From JAFMJV01 sp963800275 (GTDB taxonomy: Bacteria > Chloroflexota > Limnocylindria > Limnocylindrales > CSP1-4): DNA of 64,000 nucleotides. Numbering within the stretch: position 1 is the stretch's first letter; each line of letters opens with the position of its first letter. The notes under the pieces are model-generated. The model was not told the DNA's origin, made no database searches, and worked only from the letters and a program-made list of their open reading frames with translations. The translations under genes were made by a program, and so were the position numbers. Where the stretch lies: contig CAWDAI010000006.1 of assembly GCA_963800275.1 (NCBI GenBank), positions 248,001 through 312,000 on the forward strand. The letters are read 5' to 3'. Of this stretch, positions 8,266 through 17,044 are shown in pieces.

Positions 8266-9181
8266 ATGCTACTGATCACCATCGTGCTCATCGTCGTCGG
8301 CATCGCGCTGATCGTGGCCGGCATCGCCATCGTGGCCCAGGCCCTCAGCACCCGCAGTGGGGGCCTGACCGTGGGCAAGGCGGCGCTCGCGGTGGCCTCG
8401 GTCGCCCTTGGGGTCGTCGTCTCGGTGGGCGCCCTCGGCCTGAACGAGATCGGACCCGGGCCAGGTCGGCGTCAAGATCCGTTTCGGCCAACCGCAGGAA
8501 GGCACGCATGCCTCGGGACTCAGGCTGGTTCCCCTGGTCGAGACCGCCATGGTCTACGATGGGCGCGTGCAGGCCTACAACTTCGAGGGCATCGCGGGGG
8601 CCACCAAGGACCTCCAGCCGGTGAAGCTGTCCGGGCTCATCAACTACCACATCGACGGCGCGCAAGGCGGACAAGGTCCTGCAGGACATCGGCGGCCCCG
8701 ACCGATTACGCGGCGAAGGTCTTCCTGCGGCCGGCCAACACCGCGCTCAAGGAGATCACCCGCGATACAACGCGGCCGAGGTCATCGGCAAGCGCGACGA
8801 GATCGGGCAGCTGACGCTGAGCGCGCTGCAGGAACGCATGGACCCGTTCAACATCATCGTGGATCGCGTGTCGGTGGAGAACGTCATCCTCAACGAGGCC
8901 TTCCTGAGTCGGTGGAGGCCAAGCAGATCGCCCAGCAGGACCAGGAGCGCGCGACCTTCGAGAAGCAGCGCCAGGTGACGCTGGCACAGGCGGACGCCGA
9001 GGCCACCATCGAGCGGGCCCGGGGCCAGGCGCAAGCGAATGACCTCATCAACAACAGCCTGACCGAGAACCTGCTGCGCTGGCAGACGATCCAGCAGCTG
9101 GCCGACAACATCCGGGTCATGCTGCTGCCCTCGGACCAGAACTTCATCCTCGACACGAGCGGCATGCAGCTGGACGAGTGA
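8266..9181 (+). pseudogene. SPFH/band 7 (prohibitin-like) membrane protein, multiply frameshifted
   Basis: Joining three frames recovers a prohibitin/stomatin-type protein of about 300 residues. It has an N-terminal hydrophobic segment (LLITIVLIVVGIALIVAGIAIV), a KIRFGQPQ..GLRLVPLVE band-7 region, a DYAAKVFLRPA..EVIGKRDEIG block, a VEAKQIAQQDQERATFEKQR coiled region and a QNFILDTSG tail. Frame changes fall near 8462, 8661, 8700, 8767 and 8906, mostly single-base indels in GC runs. SPFH proteins form oligomeric membrane scaffolds. As written it cannot be translated intact. Whether this is real decay or sequence error cannot be settled here. Confidence 0.75.
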
Positions 9182-9255
9182 CTGCCGGCTGACAGCGTGG
9201 CTGCCAACGCGGATGGTCTCGTGGCCACGACTTCACATCTACCCAGGGGGAGGCA

Positions 9256-9632
9256 ATGCCGCCGCTGAAGGCTCCCGAGTCCACAAAGCTCGCCCGCACG
9301 CGTCTTGGGCCCTCGCTCAAGGCCGCCGGGTTCAAGCGAACGCCCAAGGCAGCGCCCGCCAGCTGGTCGAACTCCGACACCACCAGAACCAGGCCATCGC
9401 GAAGCTGCCGCCGCCCGACATGCGGTTCATCGGCGGCCTGCCTCCGAGCACGCAGGAGCACGTTGTGGAAGGGTGGCGCCCACGGACCAACCCGTATGGC
9501 CGCGGTGGTGAGGACATCTGGATGAGGCAGGGCAGCCGAGAGGACGTGGAAGCGCTCCTCGACTTCAGCTCGGCGCAGTTGCCGGACGTGATCGAGACGT
9601 TCATCTCGCAAGCCCGCGCCACCGCCTCCTGA
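9256..9632 (+). pseudogene. hypothetical protein, probably frameshifted (weak DUF4304-like character)
   Basis: Coding character starts at ATG 9256 (APESTKLARTRLGPSLKAAGFKR, resembling the LKxxGFKR opening of DUF4304-like proteins). From about 9350 it seems to move to another frame that continues to 9632 (PPDMRFIGGLPPS, then EDVEALLDFSSAQLPDVIETF, as DUF4304 proteins often end). A single-base indel near 9350 would join them. Assignment rests on short resemblance only, and two unrelated fragments are possible. Confidence 0.35.
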
Positions 9633-9843
9633 CCGCCAGTGGGACCATCCGAGCGATCGCCTTTCCGCTGCTTCCTCGTCGATGACGGCCTGCGCATCGG
9701 GGCCGGCGTGCGCTAGACCCGGCCGTTTCGGACCGGGGACCCGCGGAGGCACCTGGGGGTCCCGACCGGCAGGGCCACTCGGCCTTGACCACGCCTGGTG
9801 GGACCGGGACCATGGGCTCGAGCGCACGAACGGGAGGGACCTG

Positions 9844-10965
9844 ATGCCAGCATCCACGAACCCACACCGGGTCAGCACACAGCGGTGGCTCAGCGCCGCC
9901 CTGGCCACGCTGCTGGCCCTGGCCACGCTGCTGACGCTCGAGGCCGCCCCGGTCGCAGCCGCCGGCAAGACCTGCCGGGTGCGCGACACCAGCAGCGGTG
10001 CGGTCTACGGCCGGCTCCAGCAGGCCGTCTACCGTGCCCGGCCCGGCAGCACGCTGGTGCTGAAGGGCACCTGCGCCGGCCAGACCATCATCGGCAAGCG
10101 GCTCACGATCGTGGGCGTCAGGACCGCGCGGCTCGGGCGCCCGACGCTCGACGGCCAGCGCTGGAAGTCCCCGGGCAGGCCCGTCCTGACCGTCAAGGCC
10201 AGGGCCTCGGTCGGCCTGCGCGACCTCGAGATCGTGCGCGGCGAACGAGCCATCGTGAATCGTGGTCGCCTGTGGCTGCGGGCTGTCACCATCCGCCACA
10301 ACACCGGGCTCGCGGTGACCAACGTCGGGACCCTGGTCACGAACGGGCACACCCGCATCGTCGACAACGACACCGCTCGCACGCTCGTTAACCGGGGCAC
10401 GATGCGGCTGCGCGGTAGCACCGCCATCCACGACAACCAGCTCTTCCACGGCGTCTCGGCCACGGTCATCAACCGCGGCGCGCTCGTCTTCGACGACCGG
10501 GCCAGCCTCTCGCGACAGGGACCGGTCGACAACGCCGGCAGGCTGGTCATGCGGGGGACGAGCGCCATCCACCACACCTGGACGACCTCGTGTGTGAACG
10601 TCACCTGCGAGGCCTCCGGCGATCCCGGGGCCGGGGTCCGCAATAGCGGCACGCTCCGGCTCGAGGAGCGGTCCAGCATCCACCACGCGGTGGTACGCGA
10701 CGACACCCCCCAAGGCAGTTACAGCGACCCGCCCGGTAGCTACCCACCGGCGCGGGGTGGCGGCGTCTACAACGCGGGCACCCTGGTCATGCAGGACGAC
10801 AGCAGCATCCACGACAACGCCGCCAAGACCCTGTTCGGCGGCACCGTGGCCGGTCAGGGTGGCGGTGTCTACGACGCGCCCGGCGGTGTCCTCGTGGGCG
10901 TGCGCTGCACCGGTCCCGATGCCAACGTCTTCGACAACGCACCGGACGACTGCTCCGCGCCGTAG
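9844..10965 (+). CDS. secreted right-handed beta-helix (pectin-lyase-fold) protein
   Basis: 373 residues from ATG 9844, preceded by GGAGGGAC. A signal peptide ends near AAPVAAAGKTC. The rest is built of about 20-residue beta-helix turns, seen as recurrent stacks such as VNRGTMRLRGSTAIHDN, VINRGALVFDDRASLS, VDNAGRLVMRGTSAIHH, VRNSGTLRLEERSSIHH and VYNAGTLVMQDDSSIHDN. This rhythm is typical of parallel beta-helix surface proteins. No catalytic residues of polysaccharide lyases are evident, so a carbohydrate-binding or adhesive role is as likely as an enzyme. It is a single gene with no obvious operon partner. Confidence 0.8.
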   Translation: MPASTNPHRVSTQRWLSAALATLLALATLLTLEAAPVAAAGKTCRVRDTSSGAVYGRLQQAVYRARPGSTLVLKGTCAGQTIIGKRLTIVGVRTARLGRPTLDGQRWKSPGRPVLTVKARASVGLRDLEIVRGERAIVNRGRLWLRAVTIRHNTGLAVTNVGTLVTNGHTRIVDNDTARTLVNRGTMRLRGSTAIHDNQLFHGVSATVINRGALVFDDRASLSRQGPVDNAGRLVMRGTSAIHHTWTTSCVNVTCEASGDPGAGVRNSGTLRLEERSSIHHAVVRDDTPQGSYSDPPGSYPPARGGGVYNAGTLVMQDDSSIHDNAAKTLFGGTVAGQGGGVYDAPGGVLVGVRCTGPDANVFDNAPDDCSAP

Positions 10966-11043
10966 GGATCGCCGGGTGGCCGAGTTCCAATGCAGCTATC
11001 GACTGGCCACCCGGCAATTCCGCTCGGTGTCCGGCAGAAGTGA

Positions 11044-11060
11044 CCGCCGGCTGACGGCGG
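11044..11060 (-). terminator. short GC hairpin downstream of tRNA-Ala(CGC)
   Basis: CCGCCG and CGGCGG arms with a 5-nt loop lie 6 bp past the tRNA 3' end on the minus strand. There is no strong T run, so termination is plausible but unproven. Confidence 0.45.
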
Positions 11061-11065
11061 GAAGG

Positions 11066-11141
11066 TGGTGGAGATGAGGGGACTCGAACCCCTGGCCTCT
11101 GCGATGCGAACGCAGCGCTCTCCCAGCTGAGCTACATCCCC
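11066..11141 (-). tRNA. tRNA-Ala (anticodon CGC)
   Basis: A 76-nt cloverleaf: acceptor GGGGATG/CATCTCC, D-arm GCTC..GAGC, anticodon stem CTGCG/CGCAG with loop TTCGCAT, variable AGGCC, T-arm AGGGG-TTCGAGT-CCCCT. The anticodon CGC decodes GCG alanine. The 3' CCA is encoded. The window therefore carries two different alanine isoacceptors, both on the minus strand. Confidence 0.97.
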
Positions 11142-11249
11142 ACTGAGCGTGGCCGAAGCCACCGGCGGGCGAAAGTATACCCCGCCTCGTGCGACCGCTC
11201 CGCGCTGTCTGCCTGGAGCCATCGGCCTACCAGCCATGCAGTAGCATCG

Positions 11250-12053
11250 ATGGCCTACCAGCACACCAAAGGGGTCCGTGTCGTGTTCTGGCCAGTCTGG
11301 TTCGTCTATAAGCTGTCGAGGCGCCTGTGGCTCCTGCTCGCCGCAGCCAGCGCCGGGTTCGCGGCCGGTCTGCTCCTGCAGGCCCGGGCTGAGCAGCGAA
11401 GCTGGGCCGTGGTGCGGGCCGATGCCGAGCGGCAGCTGGTGGGAGATGACCTCATTCCCGCAGCCGACACGGTCGACACCCGCAGCCTGCGGATCGAAGC
11501 CCCGCCGGAGCGGGTCTGGCCATGGATCGTGCAGATGGGCTGGGGACGTGGCGGCTGGTATTCGTACGACAAGCTGGACATGGACCGGCCCAGTGCCCAG
11601 ACCATCCTTGAGGAGTTCCAGGACCTGTCCCCGGGCCAGACCGTGCCGATGTACCCCGAGGGTGGGTTCGAGGCACGTGCCGTGGATCCGCAAAAGGCGC
11701 TCGTCCTCTACCTCGACACCGAGCTGGTGCGGGCCCAGGACGCGGCCGCGCAGGACGACCGCACGGCCGCTGGAGCAGCGACGGCGGGTCCGCACATGGG
11801 CCTCGAGGCCGCGGGCGCGATGAGCGAGCTGACGATGCCCGACTTCCGGGTCAGCTGGGCCTTCGTGCTGGAGCCTGCTGCCGGCGGTGGTACACGACTC
11901 ATCGAGCGCCTGCGCCTGTGGACCGCGCCGGGCGGCGTGGCGCAGCGTCTGGGCCTGCCGTTCGTGGGACTCGGTGTCTTCCTCATGACTCGCAAGCACA
12001 TGCTCGGCCTCAAGGAACGAGCCGAGCGCCACGCACCGACCGGGGAGGTCTAG
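11250..12053 (+). CDS. membrane-anchored SRPBCC-family protein (copy 1)
   Basis: 267 residues. A positively charged N-terminus and one hydrophobic helix (LWLLLAAASAGFAAGLLLQ, about residues 26-44) are followed by a START/polyketide-cyclase-like domain. That domain is marked by GDDLIPAADTVDTRSLRIEAPPE and then WPWIVQMGWGRGGWYSYD, the hallmark segment of this SRPBCC subgroup. The fold encloses a hydrophobic ligand cavity; the ligand is unknown. It is followed after 3 bp by a paralog with the same layout, so the two are almost certainly cotranscribed and may work as a pair. No lipobox is seen. Confidence 0.8.
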   Translation: MAYQHTKGVRVVFWPVWFVYKLSRRLWLLLAAASAGFAAGLLLQARAEQRSWAVVRADAERQLVGDDLIPAADTVDTRSLRIEAPPERVWPWIVQMGWGRGGWYSYDKLDMDRPSAQTILEEFQDLSPGQTVPMYPEGGFEARAVDPQKALVLYLDTELVRAQDAAAQDDRTAAGAATAGPHMGLEAAGAMSELTMPDFRVSWAFVLEPAAGGGTRLIERLRLWTAPGGVAQRLGLPFVGLGVFLMTRKHMLGLKERAERHAPTGEV

Positions 12054-12056
12054 CCC

Positions 12057-12830
12057 ATGTTCCGGCTGCTCAGATCCAACTTCAAGACCATCGTGCTCCT
12101 GCAGCTGCTGGCGCTGGCCTTCAGCGCGGGCATGGGCGCGGCCTACGTCCTTCAGCTCCGCCGGCACTACGGCAGTTGGGGCAAGGCCCACGGCGAGGAC
12201 GCGCGAGCCATGGCCGGTGACGACCTGGTGGCCGCTCCCGATCTGGTCGAGACCCGCTCCATCGATATCGATGCCGCGCCCGACGAGGTCTGGCCCTGGC
12301 TGGCACAGCTGGGCTATGGGCGGGGCGGCTGGTACAGCTTCCCGGTGCTCGACCGCCCGTGGGCGCCCAGCGGCGGCCCCACTCGTCGCAGCGCCGACGA
12401 GATCCTACCCCAGTTCGGCACTCTCGCCGAAGGCGACATCGTGCCCACCCAGACGGGCGCCGGCTTCATCGCCCGCGCGGTGCAGCCGGGGCAGGCTCTG
12501 CTGCTGTACCTCGACGACGAGATCACCCGAGAGCAGTTGCGCGAGGTCGCGGAGGCCGCTGCCGACATGGACAGCGACGAGGCTTTCGAAGGTGCGGGCG
12601 CAGACCTGGAGCTGACCGACCAGGTCCCGCCCTACCAGGTCACCTTCGCCTACGAGCTGGAGTCGCTGCCAGGTGGGCGAACCCGGCTGACCGAGCGCCT
12701 GCGAGTGCACCTGGAGGCGAGCGAACAGCAGTGGCGCCTGCGGCCTGCCTTGGTGCTGGCCCTGTTCGCCTTCATGCGCTGTCAGCTGCTGGGCATCAAG
12801 CGTCGCGCCGAGGGCTTGGAGAGGGACTGA
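12057..12830 (+). CDS. membrane-anchored SRPBCC-family protein (copy 2)
   Basis: 257 residues, a paralog of the preceding gene. It has a hydrophobic N-terminal helix (TIVLLQLLALAFSAGMGAAYV), then GDDLVAAPDLVETRSIDIDAAPDEVWPWLAQLGYGRGGWYS, keeping the WPW..Q.GxGRGGWYS signature. A C-terminal hydrophobic stretch (ALVLALFAFMRCQLLGIK) mirrors copy 1's GLGVFLMTRKHMLGLK. Lipid or other hydrophobic ligand binding at the membrane is inferred from the fold only. It ends 9 bp before the convergent histidine kinase gene. Confidence 0.8.
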   Translation: MFRLLRSNFKTIVLLQLLALAFSAGMGAAYVLQLRRHYGSWGKAHGEDARAMAGDDLVAAPDLVETRSIDIDAAPDEVWPWLAQLGYGRGGWYSFPVLDRPWAPSGGPTRRSADEILPQFGTLAEGDIVPTQTGAGFIARAVQPGQALLLYLDDEITREQLREVAEAAADMDSDEAFEGAGADLELTDQVPPYQVTFAYELESLPGGRTRLTERLRVHLEASEQQWRLRPALVLALFAFMRCQLLGIKRRAEGLERD

Positions 12831-12839
12831 GCGAGCGGC

Positions 12840-14024
12840 TCAGCGACCGCTGCCGGGCAGTGATGGGCCTGCCGGCAGGCTGAACCAGAAACGCGTCAGC
12901 CCGGAGCTCGATTCGGCACCCACGCGGCCACCCCAGCCCTCTACCAGCTGCTTGACGATGGCCAGCCCGATGCCGGCGCCACCGCGTGCCCGGTCACGTG
13001 ATTTCTCCACGCGATAGAAGCGCTCGAAGAGGCGCGGCAGGTCCTCGGCCGGGATGGACTCGCCGCTGTTGGTGATGCTCACGAGCAGGGTGTCGTCGCG
13101 CTGCTCGGCCGCCAGCACGACGGTCCCACCCGCGGCCGCATAGCGGGCCGCGTTCTGCAGCAGGTTGGCCAGCACCTGGGCCAGCTGATCGGGGTCGGCT
13201 CGTGCGGGCAGGGCTCGCGGCCAGTGCCGTTCGAGGCGCAGGCGGCGGGCATCGAAGGTGGGGCGCGCCAGCTCGGCCGCGGCCGTCATGATCGCGGCCA
13301 GGTCGACATCGAGCGGGTGCGCGGGCTTGCCCGCCGCATCGCCCTGAGCCAGGTCGTCGAGCGAGCGAGCCAGCCGCACCAGGCGCTCGGTCTCCTCCAG
13401 CAGTGATTCGTAGGTGCTCGCCTCGGGCCTGATGACACCGTCCCGGATGGCCTCGACATAGCCCTCCAGGTTGGTCAGGGGCGTGCGCAGCTCGTGGGCC
13501 GTGTTGGCGATGATGTCGCGACGCTGGCGCTCGCTCTCCTCCAGCTCGGCCGCCATCTGGTTGAAGGAATCGGCCAGGCTGGCCAGCTCGTCGGGCGCGG
13601 CCCGGGGCACGCGGATGGCGAGGTCGCCCGCGGCCAGACGTCGAGCGGCGGCGCCGACCTCCGCCAGCGGCCGGGCGATCATGCGCGAAAGCACGACGGC
13701 CAGGACGATGCTGGCGACGACGGCCACGCCGATGGCCAGGAAGAGCAGCTCCCGCACGGAATCGTCGAACATGGCGTAGGCGTGGCTGGTGCTCTCGCCC
13801 TGCTCCATGGCCTCCATGAGCACGTGCGCCAGCTCGTTGCGAAAGGCCCAGATGCCGGCGGCCACGATGCCCACCGTCAGCAGCGTGGAGGCGATGCCGA
13901 CGAGCGCGATGCGCCAAGCCAGGCCCCGCCCGAAGGCCGGGCGCTGACCGATCCCCGGTCGAGGGTCGCGGCTCACGGTCTGCTCAGGACTCGTCGAGCG
14001 TGGGTGCGGCTCGGTAGCCGACAC
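12840..14024 (-). CDS. sensor histidine kinase (HAMP domain)
   Basis: 394 residues. Two transmembrane helices (about 36-62 and 92-113) flank a short extracytoplasmic loop of about 30 residues. A HAMP linker (LSRMIARPLAEVGAAARRLAAGD) follows, then the HisKA H-box IIANTAHELRTPLTN with phospho-acceptor His177. The N-box (LANLLQNAARYAA), F-box (LFERFYRVEKS) and G-box (GGAGIGLAIVKQLVEGWGG) of the HATPase domain are present. The gene overlaps the 3' end of the response regulator by 41 bp with the start used here; a later start is possible. The very small sensor loop suggests membrane-stress or envelope sensing. The signal is unknown. Confidence 0.93.
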   Translation of the reverse strand: MSATEPHPRSTSPEQTVSRDPRPGIGQRPAFGRGLAWRIALVGIASTLLTVGIVAAGIWAFRNELAHVLMEAMEQGESTSHAYAMFDDSVRELLFLAIGVAVVASIVLAVVLSRMIARPLAEVGAAARRLAAGDLAIRVPRAAPDELASLADSFNQMAAELEESERQRRDIIANTAHELRTPLTNLEGYVEAIRDGVIRPEASTYESLLEETERLVRLARSLDDLAQGDAAGKPAHPLDVDLAAIMTAAAELARPTFDARRLRLERHWPRALPARADPDQLAQVLANLLQNAARYAAAGGTVVLAAEQRDDTLLVSITNSGESIPAEDLPRLFERFYRVEKSRDRARGGAGIGLAIVKQLVEGWGGRVGAESSSGLTRFWFSLPAGPSLPGSGR

Positions 14025-14751
14025 CGCGCACGGTCATGACATAACGGGGTCGATCGGCATCATCCCCGAGCTTCTCGCGTAGGCGGCCGATGTGGACGTC
14101 GATGGTCCGGTCGAGCACATCGCCATCGTCGGAGCCGTACACCGCGTCGAGCAGCTGGTCACGGGTGAGCGCCCGTCCATCGGCTGCGACCAGGGTCACC
14201 AGCAGCTTGAACTCGACGGGGGTCAACGGGATCAGGCTGCCGTCGCGGCGGACCTCGTAGCGCTCCGTGTCGATGCGCAGGTCGTTCTGGGCCAGGACCG
14301 CCGGTGTCGCCGACTCCGCGGAGGTGCTCGATGCCGGACCGCCGGCGCGCCGCAGCACGGCCTTCACGCGCACCACCAGCTCGGCCGGGCTGAAGGGCTT
14401 GGGCAGGTAGTCGTCGGCACCCCGCTCGAGGCCGATGATGCGCTCGGGCAGCGAGCTGCGAGCGGTGAGCATCAGCACCGGCACCTGGCTGTCTGCGCGG
14501 AGCAGGCGCATGACCTCGTAGCCATCGACCTCCGGCAGCATCAGGTCGAGCACGATGAGCGCGGGATCCTCGGCCCGGGCCTGGCGCAGGGCCTCACGGC
14601 CGTCATGGGCGGCGATGACGGTGAAGCCCTCGCGCTCGAGATAGGCGCGTACGAGGGCCACGATCTTGCGGTCGTCATCGACGACGAGGATGGGCCGAGC
14701 GGGGATGGCCGGCTCGGCGTTGGGCGTGAGGGTAGGCATCAGGCTGTTCAT
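13984..14751 (-). CDS. OmpR/PhoB-family response regulator
   Basis: 255 residues from ATG 14751. The receiver domain holds the acidic pocket VVDDD, phospho-acceptor Asp69 in IVLDLMLP, the Thr of MLTAR and the Lys of LPKPF. The C-terminal winged helix (ITPVEFKLL-type LTPVEFKLLVTLVAADGRALTR, then VDVHIGRLREKLGDD-type IDVHIGRLREKLG and VRGVGYR) is classical OmpR/PhoB. It is the upstream partner of the histidine kinase, with overlapping ends. It is divergent from imuA, so its promoter lies in the 14752-14835 region beside a LexA box. Targets are unknown. Confidence 0.94.
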   Translation of the reverse strand: MNSLMPTLTPNAEPAIPARPILVVDDDRKIVALVRAYLEREGFTVIAAHDGREALRQARAEDPALIVLDLMLPEVDGYEVMRLLRADSQVPVLMLTARSSLPERIIGLERGADDYLPKPFSPAELVVRVKAVLRRAGGPASSTSAESATPAVLAQNDLRIDTERYEVRRDGSLIPLTPVEFKLLVTLVAADGRALTRDQLLDAVYGSDDGDVLDRTIDVHIGRLREKLGDDADRPRYVMTVRGVGYRAAPTLDES

Positions 14752-14796
14752 GCTAGCGCCGCAGTCTCGCGGGCTTCGGTGACAGCGACGTGACAC

Positions 14797-14825
14797 TTGA
14801 CGAAATAGAACGGATGTTCGATGAT
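14797..14825 (+). promoter_or_regulatory. LexA-box promoter of the imuA operon
   Basis: A Gram-positive-type SOS box GAAC-GGAT-GTTC occupies 14808-14819. It lies between a -35-like TTGACG (14797-14802) and, 17 bp later, a weak -10-like GATGAT (14820-14825), where LexA would block RNA polymerase. The box is directly observed. The -35/-10 assignment is inference. Confidence 0.75.
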
Positions 14826-14835
14826 TCGTCGGGCC

Positions 14836-15777
14836 ATGGAACGGTCATCAGCGCCTCTCGGCAGTGCTCTCGCCACCCTCCAGACCCGCTGGGGCAGTGC
14901 TGCCGTCCGGCTGGGTAACGGCAACCCGGTCGGTGCGGTGGCACCAGCGGATCGGATGGTCGGAGATGCGCCGGCCGTCCATGGCGCCCTCGCCCTCTCG
15001 GCGCTCCCGGACTCCCACCCGGGGGCGCCGCAGCCCATGCCGAACCGGTCCGTCATCTCCACCGGGTTCCCCTTGCTGGATGCGGTCCTCGGACCAGCGG
15101 GCCTGCCGGCGGAGGCGAGCGTCGTGGTTCGCGGCGGGCCCTCCAGCGGCAAGACCACGTTGGCCCTGCGCTGTGTGGCGGAGGCCCAGGCGGACGGGGA
15201 CATCGTGGTCTGGCTCGACCTGGGCCGAGCCTTCGATCCGGTGGAGGCGGTCGGCCGCGGCGTGGATCCGCGCTGGTTACTGGTCGTGCGCCCAGCGGAT
15301 CCCCAGGAGGGCCTGGACCTCGCAGCGGCCCTGCTGGCAGGCCGTTCCATCGGCCTGTTGGTCGTGGACCTGCCGGCGCGTGCTCGCGGACGGCTCGATG
15401 ACGGACTGCGCCGCCTCGCGGCCCATGCTCGGCGGGTAGGCGCACGCTTCATCGCGCTGGAGCCGGACCGGGCGCCTGGCGCGGTGCAGGCCGTGCTGGC
15501 GCGCAGCACGGGCCTGCGGCTGGAGTTGGAGCGGCAGGCATGGCTGCGCCTGGGGCCGGACGTGGTGGGTCAGCGCACGGCCGTGGTCGTGGCCAAGAAC
15601 CGCTATGGACCACCCGGACAGCGGGTGGAGCTGGACATCCACTACCTGGCCGATGGCGAACGGGCCCTGGCTGCACACCAGCTGACCACCGACGAGGGCG
15701 GGATCGCCGGCGAGCCGATACCCATCCGCCTGGAGCCGGTGCCACCGTCCCGATCATCACGGCCGGTCCCGGCCTGA
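14836..15777 (+). CDS. imuA: ImuA-like RecA-fold protein of the SOS mutasome
   Basis: 313 residues. After a roughly 70-residue variable leader, the RecA-like core begins at SVISTGFPLLDAVLGPAGLP and has a Walker A motif GGPSSGKTTLA at about residues 100-110 and a Walker B-like strand SIGLLVVDLP. It lacks full-length RecA features, and it precedes imuB and a DUF6504 gene, the classic mutasome order. ImuA-type proteins help the ImuB/DnaE2 translesion complex reach DNA. ATG 14836 is preferred over ATG 14821 because the LexA box ends at 14819 and the likely -10 covers 14820-14825. Regulation by LexA is strongly suggested. Confidence 0.82.
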   Translation: MERSSAPLGSALATLQTRWGSAAVRLGNGNPVGAVAPADRMVGDAPAVHGALALSALPDSHPGAPQPMPNRSVISTGFPLLDAVLGPAGLPAEASVVVRGGPSSGKTTLALRCVAEAQADGDIVVWLDLGRAFDPVEAVGRGVDPRWLLVVRPADPQEGLDLAAALLAGRSIGLLVVDLPARARGRLDDGLRRLAAHARRVGARFIALEPDRAPGAVQAVLARSTGLRLELERQAWLRLGPDVVGQRTAVVVAKNRYGPPGQRVELDIHYLADGERALAAHQLTTDEGGIAGEPIPIRLEPVPPSRSSRPVPA

Positions 15778-15808
15778 CCACCGACCCTCTACCGCCATCG
15801 ATCGAGCC

Positions 15809-17044
15809 ATGCGCCTGCTGTACCTGGACTGGCCGCACCTGCCCATCCGCCTGGCCCTGGGCCACGAGCCCGCACCCGATGAGCCCGTCGTGCTCGGTGG
15901 GCGGCCGTGGGACCCGGGCGTGGTGCTCGACCGCAGTCCCGCTGCCGGTGCCCTGGGTGTGCGCCGGGGGCAGCCCCTGGGCACGGCCCACAGCCTGGTC
16001 CCGGAAGCGCTGTTCCTGCCCCTGGAGCCGGCCATCCTGGCTGACCCGTTCGAGGCCGCGCTGGAGGCACTGGGTGGCCTCGCCCCGGCAGTGGAAGGGG
16101 AGGTCGACCCGGCCGACCCACGGTTCGGTCAGGTCCTCCTGGGGATCGAGGGCCTGGAGCGGCTGTGGGGTGACGAGGCGGCACTCGTGCGCCGGGCCCT
16201 GGCGCTCACCGCACCATTGCTGCCGGGCTGCCCCCGGACCGGCATCGGCAACACCCGCTTCGGGGCGGCGGTGGCCGCCCGGCTGGGCGCCGGCATCATC
16301 CCGCCCGGCGGCCGGCGGGAGGAGGCTGCCTTCCTGGCGCCACTACCGCTGGGGCTGCTGCCGGTGGACCCGTCCGTCCATGAGCGCCTGCGCGTGCTCG
16401 GCCTGGAGACCATGGGTCAGCTGGCCGCGCTCGACCACGCCGCGGTGGTGGCCCGCTTCGGTTCGGCCGGTGAGTCGATGCACGACCTGGTCCGTGGTCT
16501 GGACCGGCGGCCGCTGCGTCCCCGGCGCCCCCTGGAGCACCTGGTCGCGGACGTGGAGCTGGACCCGCCGGCGAGCGAGCTCGAGCCGCTGCGTTTCGTG
16601 CTGCACCACCTATGCGGAACGCTCTGCGCGCAGTTGTCAGCCCGCGGAGCGGGAGCAGCGCGGGCGACGCTGACGGTGACCCTGGAACGATCAGAGCGAG
16701 ACCCGGCACCCCGCACGTGGACCTATGGACAGGCCTTGCCGGAGCCATCCGCCGCCGCGGAGCTGCTGGAGCGCCTGCTCATGGCCCGCCTGGAGGCGGA
16801 GCCGCCATCAGCGCCGGTCGAGCGGCTGGCCCTACAGCTCGATGGCACGGCGCCGGAGGCGGGCCAGCAACTGGCCCTGTTCGACCGGCAGGGCATACAG
16901 GCCGGACGTCTCGAGTGGCAGCTGGCCAGCCTCGCGGTCCGGTTCGGTCACGATCGCGTGCTGCGAGCGGTCATCGCAGACGCGGACGACCCGGTGGCCG
17001 AACGGCGCTTCGGCTGGCAGGACACGGCGGTGGCCGAGCCGTGA
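15809..17044 (+). CDS. imuB: ImuB, non-catalytic Y-family polymerase-like mutasome protein
   Basis: 411 residues with Y-family polymerase architecture. The N-terminal strand reads LYLDWPHLPIRLAL, where an active Pol IV has a DxD motif, and the SxDE-type catalytic motif is replaced by LLGIEGLERLWG. It is therefore predicted to be polymerase-dead, as is known for ImuB. Helix-hairpin-helix (LRVLGLETMGQLAALD) and little-finger-like regions follow. Near residue 354 the sequence QLALF matches a beta-clamp-binding motif. ImuB is the hub that links the clamp, ImuA and DnaE2 in error-prone lesion bypass. It starts 31 bp after imuA and overlaps the next gene by 4 bp. Confidence 0.87.
   Translation: MRLLYLDWPHLPIRLALGHEPAPDEPVVLGGRPWDPGVVLDRSPAAGALGVRRGQPLGTAHSLVPEALFLPLEPAILADPFEAALEALGGLAPAVEGEVDPADPRFGQVLLGIEGLERLWGDEAALVRRALALTAPLLPGCPRTGIGNTRFGAAVAARLGAGIIPPGGRREEAAFLAPLPLGLLPVDPSVHERLRVLGLETMGQLAALDHAAVVARFGSAGESMHDLVRGLDRRPLRPRRPLEHLVADVELDPPASELEPLRFVLHHLCGTLCAQLSARGAGAARATLTVTLERSERDPAPRTWTYGQALPEPSAAAELLERLLMARLEAEPPSAPVERLALQLDGTAPEAGQQLALFDRQGIQAGRLEWQLASLAVRFGHDRVLRAVIADADDPVAERRFGWQDTAVAEP

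Noticed and set aside
11250..12830. Toxin-antitoxin reading of the two small adjacent genes
   Set aside because: Both are paralogous SRPBCC membrane proteins of equal size, unlike any toxin-antitoxin pair.
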